Below, piece by piece: positions 57,174-64,000 of a stretch of DNA of 64,000 bases (its first letter is position 1; every line of letters begins with the position of its first letter). Origin of the DNA: Actinomycetospora sp. TBRC 11914 (GTDB taxonomy: Bacteria; Actinomycetota; Actinomycetes; Mycobacteriales; Pseudonocardiaceae); contig NZ_JABBND010000001.1 of the NCBI RefSeq assembly GCF_012933465.1, forward strand, positions 248,001 through 312,000. Direction: 5' to 3'. The translations under genes and the position numbers were made by a program. Below the pieces are notes generated by a model. The model was not told the origin of the DNA. It was given only the letters and a program-made list of their open reading frames with translations, and made no database searches.

Positions 57174-57866
57174 ATGGGCACCGTGACGTCGTCGGTGTGG
57201 GGGTCCGAGCCGCTGCCGCGGGTCGCCGCCCCGCTGCGCGAGGTGGCGACCGACCGGGTGCGGGCGGCGATCCTGGACCTGCGCCTGCGGCCGGGACAGC
57301 GGCTCATCGAGCGCGAGCTGGTCGAGAACCTCGGCGTCTCCCGCGCGACGATCCGCGAGGTCATCCGCCAGCTCGCCACCGAGGGCCTCGTGACCGTCGT
57401 CCCGCAACGCGGGGCGGAGGTCACGTCGCTGTCGGCCTCCGACGCGGCGGACCTCTACGAGATGCGCGCGGCGCTGGAGGCCCTGGCGGTGCGACGGTTC
57501 GTGCAGCGCGCGTCGGACCGCGACGTCCGGGCGCTGCGCCGGGCGGTCGACGCCATCGCCCGATCCGCCGAGGACGACGGCGGGGCGCAGTCCCAGCTGG
57601 CCGCGAAGGACCGCTTCTACGAGGTCCTCATGGCCGGGTCGGCCAGCGGTCCGCTGCAGCAGACCCTCGCCGGGCTGCAGGCCCGGGTCCGGCTGCTGCG
57701 CGCGACGTCGTTGTCGGTACCGGGCCGGCCGCGCGAGGCCGCGGCGGAGCTGCGCGCGGTGGTCGACGCCGTCGAGGCCCGCGACGCCGACCGGGCCGCC
57801 GAGGCCTGCGTGGAGCACATCCGCCACGCCGCGGAGACGGCGACCCGGGCCCTCGGGCACGTCTGA
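57174..57866 (+). CDS. GntR family (FadR/VanR type) regulator
   Basis: A 230-residue regulator: GntR winged helix at about residues 20-90 (DRVRAAILDLRLRPGQRLIE, LGVSRATIREVIRQLATEGLV) and an FCD-type helical ligand domain (LYEMRAALEALAVRRF, AKDRFYEVLMAGSASGPL, EHIRHA). FCD proteins usually bind carboxylic acids. It closes the catabolic operon and probably controls it and the MFS gene. Confidence 0.93.
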   Translation: MGTVTSSVWGSEPLPRVAAPLREVATDRVRAAILDLRLRPGQRLIERELVENLGVSRATIREVIRQLATEGLVTVVPQRGAEVTSLSASDAADLYEMRAALEALAVRRFVQRASDRDVRALRRAVDAIARSAEDDGGAQSQLAAKDRFYEVLMAGSASGPLQQTLAGLQARVRLLRATSLSVPGRPREAAAELRAVVDAVEARDADRAAEACVEHIRHAAETATRALGHV

Positions 57867-57867
57867 C

Positions 57868-58692
57868 TCAGGCGGCGACGCCCGCGACGAGCCCGGCGAG
57901 GTGGTCGGGCCGGTCGAGCATCGAGAACGTGCGGGCGCCCTCGACCACCTCGAGCCGGGCGCGCGGGATGACCCGGGCGAGACGGTGGGCGTCGTCGAGG
58001 GGGAAGAACACGTCGTCGGCGGACCAGGCGATCAGCGTCGGCAGGGTGATCTCGCCCAGCCGGTGCCCGACCTCGATGGACGTCGCGGCGTCCAGTGAGG
58101 CGGTGAGGCGGCGGAGGTCCTCGACCACGCCGGGGTCGGCGAGGGCGGGCCGGACCCAGGCGGCGGTGAGCGCGTCGATGTCGGTGTGGGCGAGCCCGCC
58201 GAAGGCGCGCCGGCGCACGGCCGCGAGGCGCAGCGGCCACACCGCCGCGCGGAAGGTGGCGCGGCTCCGCGACGCCAGGACGAAGGGGCGCAACACCGGC
58301 GGTGGGAAGTGCTCGAAGGCGTCGCAGCTGGTGAGCACGAGGGCGCCGAGCCGCTCCGGGTGGTGGACGGCGACCAGCTGGGAGACGAGGCCGCCGGTGT
58401 CGTTGCCGACGAGCACCACGTCGCGCAGGTCCAGCGCGTCGAGGAGCTCCGCGACCGTGCGGGCGACCGCGGGGAGGTCCGACGGCGCCCCGGGGTGCAG
58501 CGGCTCGGGGTGGGCGCCCAGCGGCCACGTCGGGGTCAGGCACCGGAACCCCTGGTCGGCGAGCCGTGCGGCCAGCGGCTCCCAGAGGGACCCGCCCATG
58601 GCGTAGCCGTGGACGAACACGACGGGGCGCCCGCCGTCGGGCCCCCGGGACTCGTAGTGGATGTTGGCCGTGCTCACCGCGGCGATCGGCAT
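57868..58692 (-). CDS. Alpha/beta hydrolase (haloalkane dehalogenase-like) without the usual catalytic His
   Basis: A 274-residue alpha/beta hydrolase. HGYAMGG gives the oxyanion region; VGNDTGGL (about residue 96) puts Asp at the nucleophile elbow, and AWSADDVFFP supplies the acid. The C-terminal block where GH-F normally holds the catalytic histidine reads GARTFSMLDRP, with no His, so normal hydrolysis is doubtful. The ATG at 58692 is divergent from a TetR gene and abuts the GntR gene (2-bp gap). Confidence 0.88.
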   Translation of the reverse strand: MPIAAVSTANIHYESRGPDGGRPVVFVHGYAMGGSLWEPLAARLADQGFRCLTPTWPLGAHPEPLHPGAPSDLPAVARTVAELLDALDLRDVVLVGNDTGGLVSQLVAVHHPERLGALVLTSCDAFEHFPPPVLRPFVLASRSRATFRAAVWPLRLAAVRRRAFGGLAHTDIDALTAAWVRPALADPGVVEDLRRLTASLDAATSIEVGHRLGEITLPTLIAWSADDVFFPLDDAHRLARVIPRARLEVVEGARTFSMLDRPDHLAGLVAGVAA

Positions 58693-58713
58693 CGGACGCC
58701 TCCTGGTGTGGAT

Positions 58714-58747
58714 ACTTACGTGCAGGCTGTTCGCAACTTACCGGCAG
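58714..58747. promoter_or_regulatory. Direct repeats in the hydrolase/TetR promoter
   Basis: ACTTACGTGCAG (58714-58725) and ACTTACCGGCAG (58736-58747) lie 22 bp apart in the 60-bp gap between the divergent genes. They share 10 of 12 bases and fall on the same helix face; binding by the adjacent TetR is possible. Confidence 0.45.
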
Positions 58748-58752
58748 GATGT

Positions 58753-59367
58753 ATGGAAAACAAGCGACGGACCCAGGCGGAGCGCTCGGCCGCCACGAGC
58801 GCCGCCCTCCGGGCGGCAGCCCGGCGGCTGTGGGCCGAGCGCGGGTACGCCGAGGTCGGCACCCCGGAGATCGCCACCGCCGCCGGCGTGACGCGCGGCG
58901 CGATCTACCACCAGTTCGCCGACAAGACCGCGCTGTTCGTCGCGGTGCTCGACGACGTCGAGCGCGACGTCGTGGCGCGGCTGGCGGCGGCGGTGGTCAC
59001 CGCCGGCAGCACCACGCCCGCGGCCGCGCTGCGGGTGGCCCTGGACGAGTGGTTGTCGGTGTGCCTCGACCCGGAGGTGCACCGCCTGCTCCTGCTCGAC
59101 GGGCCGAGCGTGCTCGGGTGGGCCCGGTTCCGGGACCTCGCCCAGCAGCACAGCCTCGGCATGACCCAGCAGCTCCTGCAGGCCGCGATCGACGCCGGCG
59201 AGCTGCGTCCCCAGCCCGTGGGCACGCTGGCGCAGATCCTCACCGGCGCCCTCGACGAGGGCGCCCTGGTCATCGCGACCGCCGCCGACCGGGACCGCGC
59301 GCACGCCGAGGTCCACGAGGTGCTCCACCACCTCGTGGACGGGCTGGTCGGCCCCGCCCCGGGTTGA
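58753..59367 (+). CDS. TetR family regulator
   Basis: A 204-residue TetR protein with helix-turn-helix at about residues 8-56 (RSAATSAALRAAARRLWAER, VGTPEIATAAGVTRGAIYHQ F) and a C-terminal domain with LLLLDGPSVLGWARFRD, a block common in actinobacterial TetR proteins. Divergent from the His-less hydrolase, its likely target. ATG at 58753. Confidence 0.92.
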   Translation: MENKRRTQAERSAATSAALRAAARRLWAERGYAEVGTPEIATAAGVTRGAIYHQFADKTALFVAVLDDVERDVVARLAAAVVTAGSTTPAAALRVALDEWLSVCLDPEVHRLLLLDGPSVLGWARFRDLAQQHSLGMTQQLLQAAIDAGELRPQPVGTLAQILTGALDEGALVIATAADRDRAHAEVHEVLHHLVDGLVGPAPG

Positions 59368-59392
59368 GCCCGCGTTCGGTCCATGATCGCGA

Positions 59393-59438
59393 TCCGTGTG
59401 ACGAAACCAGGCGGGGACCGAACGGTCCGTCACACGGA
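59393..59438. repeat. Nested inverted repeats before the CMD remnant
   Basis: TCCGTGTGACG (59393-59403) pairs with CGTCACACGGA (59428-59438); inside is GGACCG-AA-CGGTCC (59415-59428). A further TTCGGTCC half-site lies at 59375-59382. The set looks like regulator sites for a promoter whose original gene has decayed. Confidence 0.5.
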
Positions 59439-59482
59439 CGTCGAACACGGCGCCGGCCGCGGATCGCCCGCTCGCCCGCGCT

Positions 59483-59662
59483 GCGCAGCGCGCGGTCCCG
59501 GGCGGTGCGGCCCACGCCGCGCTGCGGCAGGGTGCGACCCGGGAGGAGATCGCCGCGGCGATCGCGCTCGCGGTGCCCACCGGAGCGAGGACCCTGGAGC
59601 TGGGCATGGCCGCGCTGCACACCCACCGGGCCGGGCCGGACACCGACGACGAGGGGACGTGA
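59483..59662 (+). pseudogene. C-terminal remnant of a carboxymuconolactone decarboxylase/AhpD-like gene
   Basis: The frame ending at TGA 59660-59662 reads GGAAHAALRQGATREEIAAA, then IALAVPTGARTLELGMAAL, the usual C-terminal half of CMD/AhpD domain proteins (H..AL..GAT.EEI). No start codon or N-terminal half with CxxC is present upstream; the frame there is only Arg/Ala-rich. Its stop overlaps the GTG of the acyl-CoA dehydrogenase (GTGA), so the two once formed an operon. Probably a 5'-deleted gene. Confidence 0.6.
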
Positions 59663-60828
59663 GGGACGTGGCTGCGTTGGACACCGAGGAACGGTTCGTC
59701 GTGGAGACCGTGCGGGCGTTCGTGGACAAGGACGTCCGCCCCGTGGTGCGCGAGCTCGAGCACGCCAACACCTATCCCGAGGCGCTGATCGAGGCGATGA
59801 AGGAGCTCGGGATCTACGGGCTGGCGATCCCCGAGCCGTGGGGCTCCGCGCCGGTGTCGATGCCCTGCTACGCCCTGGTCACCGCCGAGCTCGCCCGGGG
59901 CTGGATGTCGCTGGCCGGCGCGATGGGCGGCCACACCGTCGTCTCCAAGCTGCTCGTCGAGTTCGGCACCCGCGCCCAGCAGGACCGCTACCTCCCGCGG
60001 ATGGCCACCGGGGAGCTGCGCGCCACGATGGCGCTGACCGAGCCGGGCGGCGGGTCGGACCTGCAGGCCATGACGACGACGGCCCGCCGCGACGGCGAGC
60101 ACTACGTGGTGAACGGCTCCAAGACCTGGATCTCCAACGCGCGCCGCTCCGGACTGATCGCGCTGCTGTGCAAGACCGACCCCGCCGCGGAGCCGAAGCA
60201 CCGCGGCATCTCGATCCTGCTCGTCGAGCACGGCCCCGGCCTCGAGATCTCCAAGGACCTGCCCAAGCTGGGCTACAAGGGCGTCGAGGCCTGCGAGCTG
60301 GCCTTCACCGACATGCGCGTGCCCGTCGACGCGGTGCTCGGCGCGCAGGAGGGGCGCGGGTTCGCGCAGATGATGCGCGGGCTGGAGACCGGGCGCATCC
60401 AGGTCGCCGCCCGCGCGCTCGGCGTCGCGACCGCCGCGTTCGACGACGCCCTGCGCTACGCCCAGCAGCGCGAGGCGTTCGGGAAGCCGATCTGGCAGCA
60501 CCAGTCGGTCGGGAACCACCTCGCCGAGATGGGCACGAAGATCACCGCGGCGCGGCAGCTGATCCTGCACGCCGCCGAGCGCTACGACGCCGGGCGGCGC
60601 GCCGACATGGAGGCCGGGATGGCCAAGCTGTTCACCTCCGAGATCGCCATGGAGGTCGCGCTCGACGCCGTCCGGATCCACGGCGGCTACGGCTACTCCA
60701 CCGAGTACGACGTCGAGCGCTACTTCCGCGACGCCCCCCTGATGATCGTCGGCGAGGGCACCAACGAGATCCAGCGCAACGTCATCGCCTCCCAGCTCGT
60801 CTCCCGCGGGGGACTCGGCGAACCCTGA
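59659..60828 (+). CDS. Acyl-CoA dehydrogenase
   Basis: A 389-residue flavoprotein: LGIYGLAIPEPWGSAPVS, MALTEPGGGSDLQAM (FAD/substrate), KTWISNARRSGL, RGLETGRIQVAARALG, QREAFGKPIWQHQSVGNHLAEM and the C-terminal HGGYGYSTEYDVERYFRDA with NEIQRNVIA. It oxidises an acyl-CoA at the alpha-beta position. GTG at 59659 overlaps the CMD remnant stop; GTG at 59668 is the alternative start. Stands near no other beta-oxidation gene. Confidence 0.92.
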   Translation: MRDVAALDTEERFVVETVRAFVDKDVRPVVRELEHANTYPEALIEAMKELGIYGLAIPEPWGSAPVSMPCYALVTAELARGWMSLAGAMGGHTVVSKLLVEFGTRAQQDRYLPRMATGELRATMALTEPGGGSDLQAMTTTARRDGEHYVVNGSKTWISNARRSGLIALLCKTDPAAEPKHRGISILLVEHGPGLEISKDLPKLGYKGVEACELAFTDMRVPVDAVLGAQEGRGFAQMMRGLETGRIQVAARALGVATAAFDDALRYAQQREAFGKPIWQHQSVGNHLAEMGTKITAARQLILHAAERYDAGRRADMEAGMAKLFTSEIAMEVALDAVRIHGGYGYSTEYDVERYFRDAPLMIVGEGTNEIQRNVIASQLVSRGGLGEP

Positions 60829-60969
60829 GCCGACCATTCTCGGATCGGCCTTGCGTTTCCCGGACAGTTCCCGTTCGGGGGACCCACCCTGGAATCCCTG
60901 CCATTCCTCCCTCGGTAGCCTCCCGCCGAACACCCGGTGAACGAGGAGTGTTTCCCAGGAGGATCGACC

Positions 60970-62496
60970 ATGGCGACGGAACACGACGAATTCGACAATC
61001 TGTCGCGAATGGTGCGGTTCGCCCTTCTCCCCACCGCGGTCGGGTTGGCCGTGGTCCTCACCGGCTGGGCCGTGAGCCACCGGTCCGGCGGGCACGTCGT
61101 CGCGTTCCTGCTCGGCGACCGCGACACGGGTGACCAGGGCTCGGAGTGGACGGGCTTCTTCAAGTTCCTCGGTTCCGAGGCGCTCCTGGCGGCCACCGGG
61201 ATGCTGCTGTTCGCCGTCGGGCTGGCCCACGCCTGGCGCCGCCGGGGCGGGACGGCACCATCGGCAGGCCGGGCGGACCTCGCGATCGCGGTCGGCGTGG
61301 TCGTCCTGGTGCTGGACGACCTCTTCGTGCTCCACCACACCGTCCTCCCCGGTGTCGGGATCCCCGCGAGCGTCGGCACCGCCTGCTACCTCGTCGTCCT
61401 GGGCCTCCTCGGGGTGCTCGGAAGGGGGCCTGCGCGCGACGCGGGCCTCGGACTCGCGTTCTGGACCGCGCTCACATGCCTGGCCGTGGCGGCGGTCGTC
61501 GTCGCCGTCGCCGCCCACCTCGAGGGGACGCACGAGCCCGCCGGACTGCTGGCGAACACCGGCGGCGTCGTGAAGTTCCTCGGGGTGGCGGGGCTGTGCT
61601 GGGTGCTCGTGGCGCGGGCCCGGAGCGTCACCGGCCGCGTCGTGCGCCCGGCCGGGGCGGCGACGGTGGAGGAGGCGGTCACCGGACCGGTGCTCGGCGC
61701 CGGCGCGGCCCTCGGGGACGCCACGCCGCCGACGGAGCCGCTGGCCCGCCCCGCCGGGGACCTCTGGACGGTCCGCGGGGAGCTCGGGGAGCTGTGGCGC
61801 ACCGTGTCGAGGGCGGTGGTGCCGGCGGGGATCGGGTTCGCGGTCGTCCTCACCGCGTTCGCCGCGAGCGGCCACGCCATCGAGATCGCGCTCCAGGACC
61901 AGGACACCTCACCCGGCTCCTCGGCGTGGTCGGGCCTGTTCACGTTCGTCTGCTGCGGCGCGCTCGTCGTCGCGGCCGGCGTGCTGCTCGGGGCGCTCGA
62001 CCTCGCGCGGACCCGACCCGGGGCGGACCGGCGCGCGCTCCGCGCCGGCCTCGGCGTCGTGGTCCTCGTCCTCCTGGTCGCCTTCGACGATGTCTTCATG
62101 ATCCACGACTCGATCCTGCCGAGCTTCCGCATCCCGGAGATCGTCGGCAACGGCTTCTACGTCGTCGTCGGCGCCGCGATCCTGCTGTGGGTCGCGCTGC
62201 CGGTGCACCGCCTGGGCCTGCTGCTGCCGATGCTCCTGGGCCTCGCGGGGCTGGCCGTGTCGGTGGCCGGCGACAAGCTCGAGGACGTGTTCGAGGTGAC
62301 CGACCCGTCCCTGTCGCACCTGCTGGGCAACGCCGAGGACGTCACCAAGTACCTCGGCTACGCCGCCCTCTGCTACGTCCTCGTGGCGTTCGCGCGCAGC
62401 GTCACGAACCGGACCGTCCGCGACGTCCCGCTCGCGCGGGTCCCCGGCACGCACCCGACGGGCGCCCCCGACAGGTCCATGATCACGTCTTCGTAG
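60970..62496 (+). CDS. Internally duplicated membrane protein with DDxFxxH motifs, unknown
   Basis: A 508-residue membrane protein built of two similar halves (about 15-225 and 275-495), each with about six hydrophobic helices. Both halves share the block ...LDDLFVLHHTVLPGVGIP (116-133) and FDDVFMIHDSILPSFRIP (about 372-389), a DD-x-F-x-x-H motif in a membrane helix, and AARSVT/FARSVT ends. The polar DD...H cluster suggests metal or proton handling or catalysis within the membrane. I do not recognise the family. ATG at 60970 has an AGGAGG site. Confidence 0.8.
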   Translation: MATEHDEFDNLSRMVRFALLPTAVGLAVVLTGWAVSHRSGGHVVAFLLGDRDTGDQGSEWTGFFKFLGSEALLAATGMLLFAVGLAHAWRRRGGTAPSAGRADLAIAVGVVVLVLDDLFVLHHTVLPGVGIPASVGTACYLVVLGLLGVLGRGPARDAGLGLAFWTALTCLAVAAVVVAVAAHLEGTHEPAGLLANTGGVVKFLGVAGLCWVLVARARSVTGRVVRPAGAATVEEAVTGPVLGAGAALGDATPPTEPLARPAGDLWTVRGELGELWRTVSRAVVPAGIGFAVVLTAFAASGHAIEIALQDQDTSPGSSAWSGLFTFVCCGALVVAAGVLLGALDLARTRPGADRRALRAGLGVVVLVLLVAFDDVFMIHDSILPSFRIPEIVGNGFYVVVGAAILLWVALPVHRLGLLLPMLLGLAGLAVSVAGDKLEDVFEVTDPSLSHLLGNAEDVTKYLGYAALCYVLVAFARSVTNRTVRDVPLARVPGTHPTGAPDRSMITSS

Positions 62497-62539
62497 CGGA
62501 TCCGGACGCCCAGCCCCCGAATCCGCCACCGGAAGACGA

Positions 62540-62922
62540 TCACGGTCCGGTCGCCGACGCGCCACTGCCCCGGAACGGCACGTCCAGGTACTCGAAGACG
62601 GCCCCGTCGGGATGACGGGCGATCATCCGCGACCGTTCGGCCCCGGAGCGGGGTCCTCGAGGACCTCTCCCCCGGCGGCGGCGATCTCCTCGGCGACCGC
62701 GTCGAGGTCGTCGACGAGCACCGTCGCGGCGCGGTCACGGAAGGGCGCGAGCTCCTCGGGCGTCCCGGCGAGCAGCAGGAACGGCCCCACCCACGCGAGC
62801 TCCACGCCGCCGAAGGCGAACCGGCGGACCGGGGCGCCCTCGGCGAGGCGGGAGTAGAGCGGCAGCGCCGCGTCCAGATCGACGACGTAGACCCGCGCGA
62901 GGACCTGCTCGATGCGCGCCAC
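62540..62922 (-). pseudogene. VOC/glyoxalase-like protein with a frameshift
   Basis: From ATG at 62922 the frame encodes a VOC domain (VYVVDLDAALPLYSRLAEG, LLLAGTPEELAPF, VLVDDLDAVAEEIAAAGGEV) and stops at 62623 after GPNGRG. Inserting one base near 62627-62631 restores the normal continuation R-MIARHPDGAVFEYLDVPF to a stop at 62540, giving a 127-residue protein of usual VOC length. A one-base deletion, real or a sequence error, is the best explanation. Convergent with the membrane protein gene. Confidence 0.75.
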
Positions 62923-62943
62923 GCGTCGAGTGTCGCCCCGCGC

Positions 62944-63216
62944 TCAGATCCGCGCGCGACCCCTCCGGCCGGCGACGAGCCGGTAGATCAGGAGCAGGAC
63001 GAGCGCGCCGATCAGGGCGATGACCCAGGTGCGCAGGTCGAAGAAGGTCCCCGTCGTGACCCCGAAGAACCGGCCGCCGATCCAGCCGCCGAGCAGCCCG
63101 CCCACGATGCCGATGAGGGTCGTGACGATGATCCCGCCCGGGTCCCTGCCCGGCATGATCGCCTTCGCGAGGAGCCCCACGACCAGACCGACGACGATCC
63201 ACCCCAGAATGCCCAT
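62944..63216 (-). CDS. GlsB/YeaQ/YmgE family membrane protein
   Basis: A 90-residue protein with three hydrophobic helices: GILGWIVVGLVVGLLAKAIMPG, GIIVTTLIGIVGGLLGGWIG and WVIALIGALVLLLIYRLV. This is the transglycosylase-associated/GlsB pattern; the role in stress is unclear. The ATG at 63216 has a GAGGAG site. Not linked to neighbours. Confidence 0.93.
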   Translation of the reverse strand: MGILGWIVVGLVVGLLAKAIMPGRDPGGIIVTTLIGIVGGLLGGWIGGRFFGVTTGTFFDLRTWVIALIGALVLLLIYRLVAGRRGRARI

Positions 63217-63315
63217 GGCGAGCTCCTCACGCTGCGGGCCCGCACTCCGGGCCCCGCTACCCCAGTGTGACAGCGACCACAAGAGGCCGAACGGTCCCGC
63301 GCCGCGGGCACCTCG

Positions 63316-63780
63316 TCACGCGGGATAGGCCGCCGTCCGCTCGCCGACGGCGTCGGCGCGGGCCACCCGCCGCCCGTCCGCGTCGACGAAGGCCACCTCC
63401 AGGAGCTCGCCGGTCTCGCGGTGGCGCCAGAGCACGGTGGGTCCGCACTCGGCGGGCAGGTGGGCGTCGCCCCACTGCTGCAGCGCTGCGAGGACCGGCC
63501 TGAGCTCGTCGCCGGCCTCGGTGAGGCGGTACTCCTCGCGCGGCCGGCTCCCGGCCTCCCGGTAGTGCTCGCGCACCAGCACACCCGCCGTGACCAGCGC
63601 GCTCAGCCGGTCGCTCAGCACGTCGCTCGCGATGTGCAGCCGCGCGCGGAAGTCGGAGAAGCGGGTGACGCCGCCGAAGGCCTCGCGCAGGACCAGGAAG
63701 GCCCACGGGTCCTTCAGGACGTCGACGGTGCGGGCGATCGAGCAGGTCTCGCCGCCGCGGATTCCCCGGGCCACGACCAC
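63316..63780 (-). CDS. HxlR family transcriptional regulator
   Basis: A 154-residue winged-helix regulator: CSIARTVDVLKDPWAFLVLREAF (HxlR N-terminal Cys at residue 13), FSDFRARLHIASDVLSDRL, LVREHYREAGSRPREEYRLTEAG. The C-terminal 45 residues form an extra small domain. Divergent from a short-chain dehydrogenase, its probable target, across a promoter with a GTTGG/CCAAC dyad. GTG at 63780; GTG 63774 is possible. Confidence 0.9.
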   Translation of the reverse strand: MVVARGIRGGETCSIARTVDVLKDPWAFLVLREAFGGVTRFSDFRARLHIASDVLSDRLSALVTAGVLVREHYREAGSRPREEYRLTEAGDELRPVLAALQQWGDAHLPAECGPTVLWRHRETGELLEVAFVDADGRRVARADAVGERTAAYPA

Positions 63781-63820
63781 CAGCGTACGCGTGGTTGGCG
63801 ATCCGGTTTCAGCATGCTAG

Positions 63821-63835
63821 GTTGGATATACCAAC
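63821..63835. promoter_or_regulatory. Inverted repeat in the HxlR/SDR promoter
   Basis: GTTGG and CCAAC around ATATA, 14 bp before the SDR start, with another GTTGG half-site near 63794. AT-rich centre stands out in this GC-rich sequence. Probable HxlR operator. Confidence 0.55.
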
Positions 63836-63849
63836 TCAGGAGGTCCTCC

Positions 63850-64000
63850 ATGACCCTCGACCTCGGTGCCGCCACCGTCCTGGTCACCGGCGCCAACCGC
63901 GGCTTCGGCCGCCACCTCGCCGAGCAGCTCCTGGCGCGCGGCGCCACCGTCTACGCCGGCGCCCGCGACCCTCGCTCGGTCGACCTCCCCGGCGCCCGGC
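63850..64000 (+). CDS. Short-chain dehydrogenase (partial, N-terminal 50 residues)
   Basis: The gene runs off the right edge. ATG at 63850 follows an AGGAGG site. The visible part, LGAATVLVTGANRGFGRHLAEQ, holds the SDR cofactor motif TGANRGFG, then LARGATVYAGARDP. Divergent from HxlR. Confidence 0.9.
   Translation, partial: MTLDLGAATVLVTGANRGFGRHLAEQLLARGATVYAGARDPRSVDLPGAR

Noticed and set aside
58738-61875. 1045-codon minus-strand open frame
   Set aside because: Antisense to the TetR, acyl-CoA dehydrogenase and membrane protein genes, which all have clear family motifs.
1-64000. CRISPR array, transposon, prophage or integrase
   Set aside because: No regularly spaced repeats, transposase, integrase or phage structural genes were seen on either strand.

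Overview
The window comes from a very GC-rich actinobacterium. GTG starts are frequent, stop and start codons overlap (GTGA/ATGA) in most operons, and genes are densely packed on both strands. Gene content (a mycosporine-type cluster, many TetR/MarR/GntR/PadR regulators, several accessory catabolic islands) would fit Pseudonocardia or a relative, but that genus is an inference. I saw no rRNA, tRNA, CRISPR array, transposase or phage gene.

Layout. (1) 1-6.6 kb: an aromatic amine catabolic locus with a RidA-like protein, a PaaK-type aryl-CoA ligase, a 70-aa protein and a two-domain 2-aminobenzoyl-CoA monooxygenase/reductase. It converges on a TPP-dependent decarboxylase-like enzyme and a cyclase-family (isatin hydrolase/kynurenine formamidase type) hydrolase. 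Together these could run isatin -> isatinate -> anthranilate -> 2-aminobenzoyl-CoA -> alicyclic CoA ester. (2) 6.7-20.3 kb: an M6-like metalloprotease, FmdB/FmdA formamidase, AlkB, an SGNH hydrolase, Nudix and DHFR-like proteins. An envelope block follows: O-antigen-ligase-like membrane protein, two tandem lysozyme-fold lipoproteins, a HEAT-repeat membrane protein, a polysaccharide-lyase-fold protein and a STAS protein. (3) 20.4-23.5 kb: a MarR/quinone-oxidoreductase pair with two clear operators, then a GntR regulator followed by a NodA-like N-acyltransferase. (4) 23.9-36 kb: a LuxR-HTH/ligand-binding fusion regulator divergent from an operon for a RutA-like amide monooxygenase and a cytoplasmic penicillin-acylase-family hydrolase. 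Next come a type III glutamine synthetase (GMAS-like), the three parts of an N-methylglutamate-synthase-like enzyme, a FAD amine oxidase and a cupin-XRE regulator. The parts suggest a route that cleaves an amide and passes the amine nitrogen to glutamate.

(5) 37-43 kb: a mycosporine-like amino acid operon, mysA-mysB-TauD dioxygenase-mysC-mysD, preceded by a HAD protein lacking its catalytic aspartates. (6) 43-50 kb: small regulator/target modules. These are SMR-TetR with tandem operators, hydrolase/SDR/TetR with a perfect 18-bp palindrome, PadR/FAD-monooxygenase with a perfect 28-bp palindrome, and a DUF2182/DUF1326 pair. (7) 50.2-57.9 kb: a tightly coupled catabolic island (MFS, alpha/beta hydrolase, MBL lactonase, two beta-hydroxyacid dehydrogenases, cupin, CMD, fused double CMD, GntR) of unknown substrate. 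(8) 57.9-64 kb: a hydrolase/TetR pair, a decayed CMD gene, an acyl-CoA dehydrogenase, an internally duplicated membrane protein with a DDxFxxH motif, a frameshifted VOC gene, a GlsB-type membrane protein and an HxlR/SDR pair cut by the window edge.

All function calls rest on reading motifs and remembered family features; no database search was possible.
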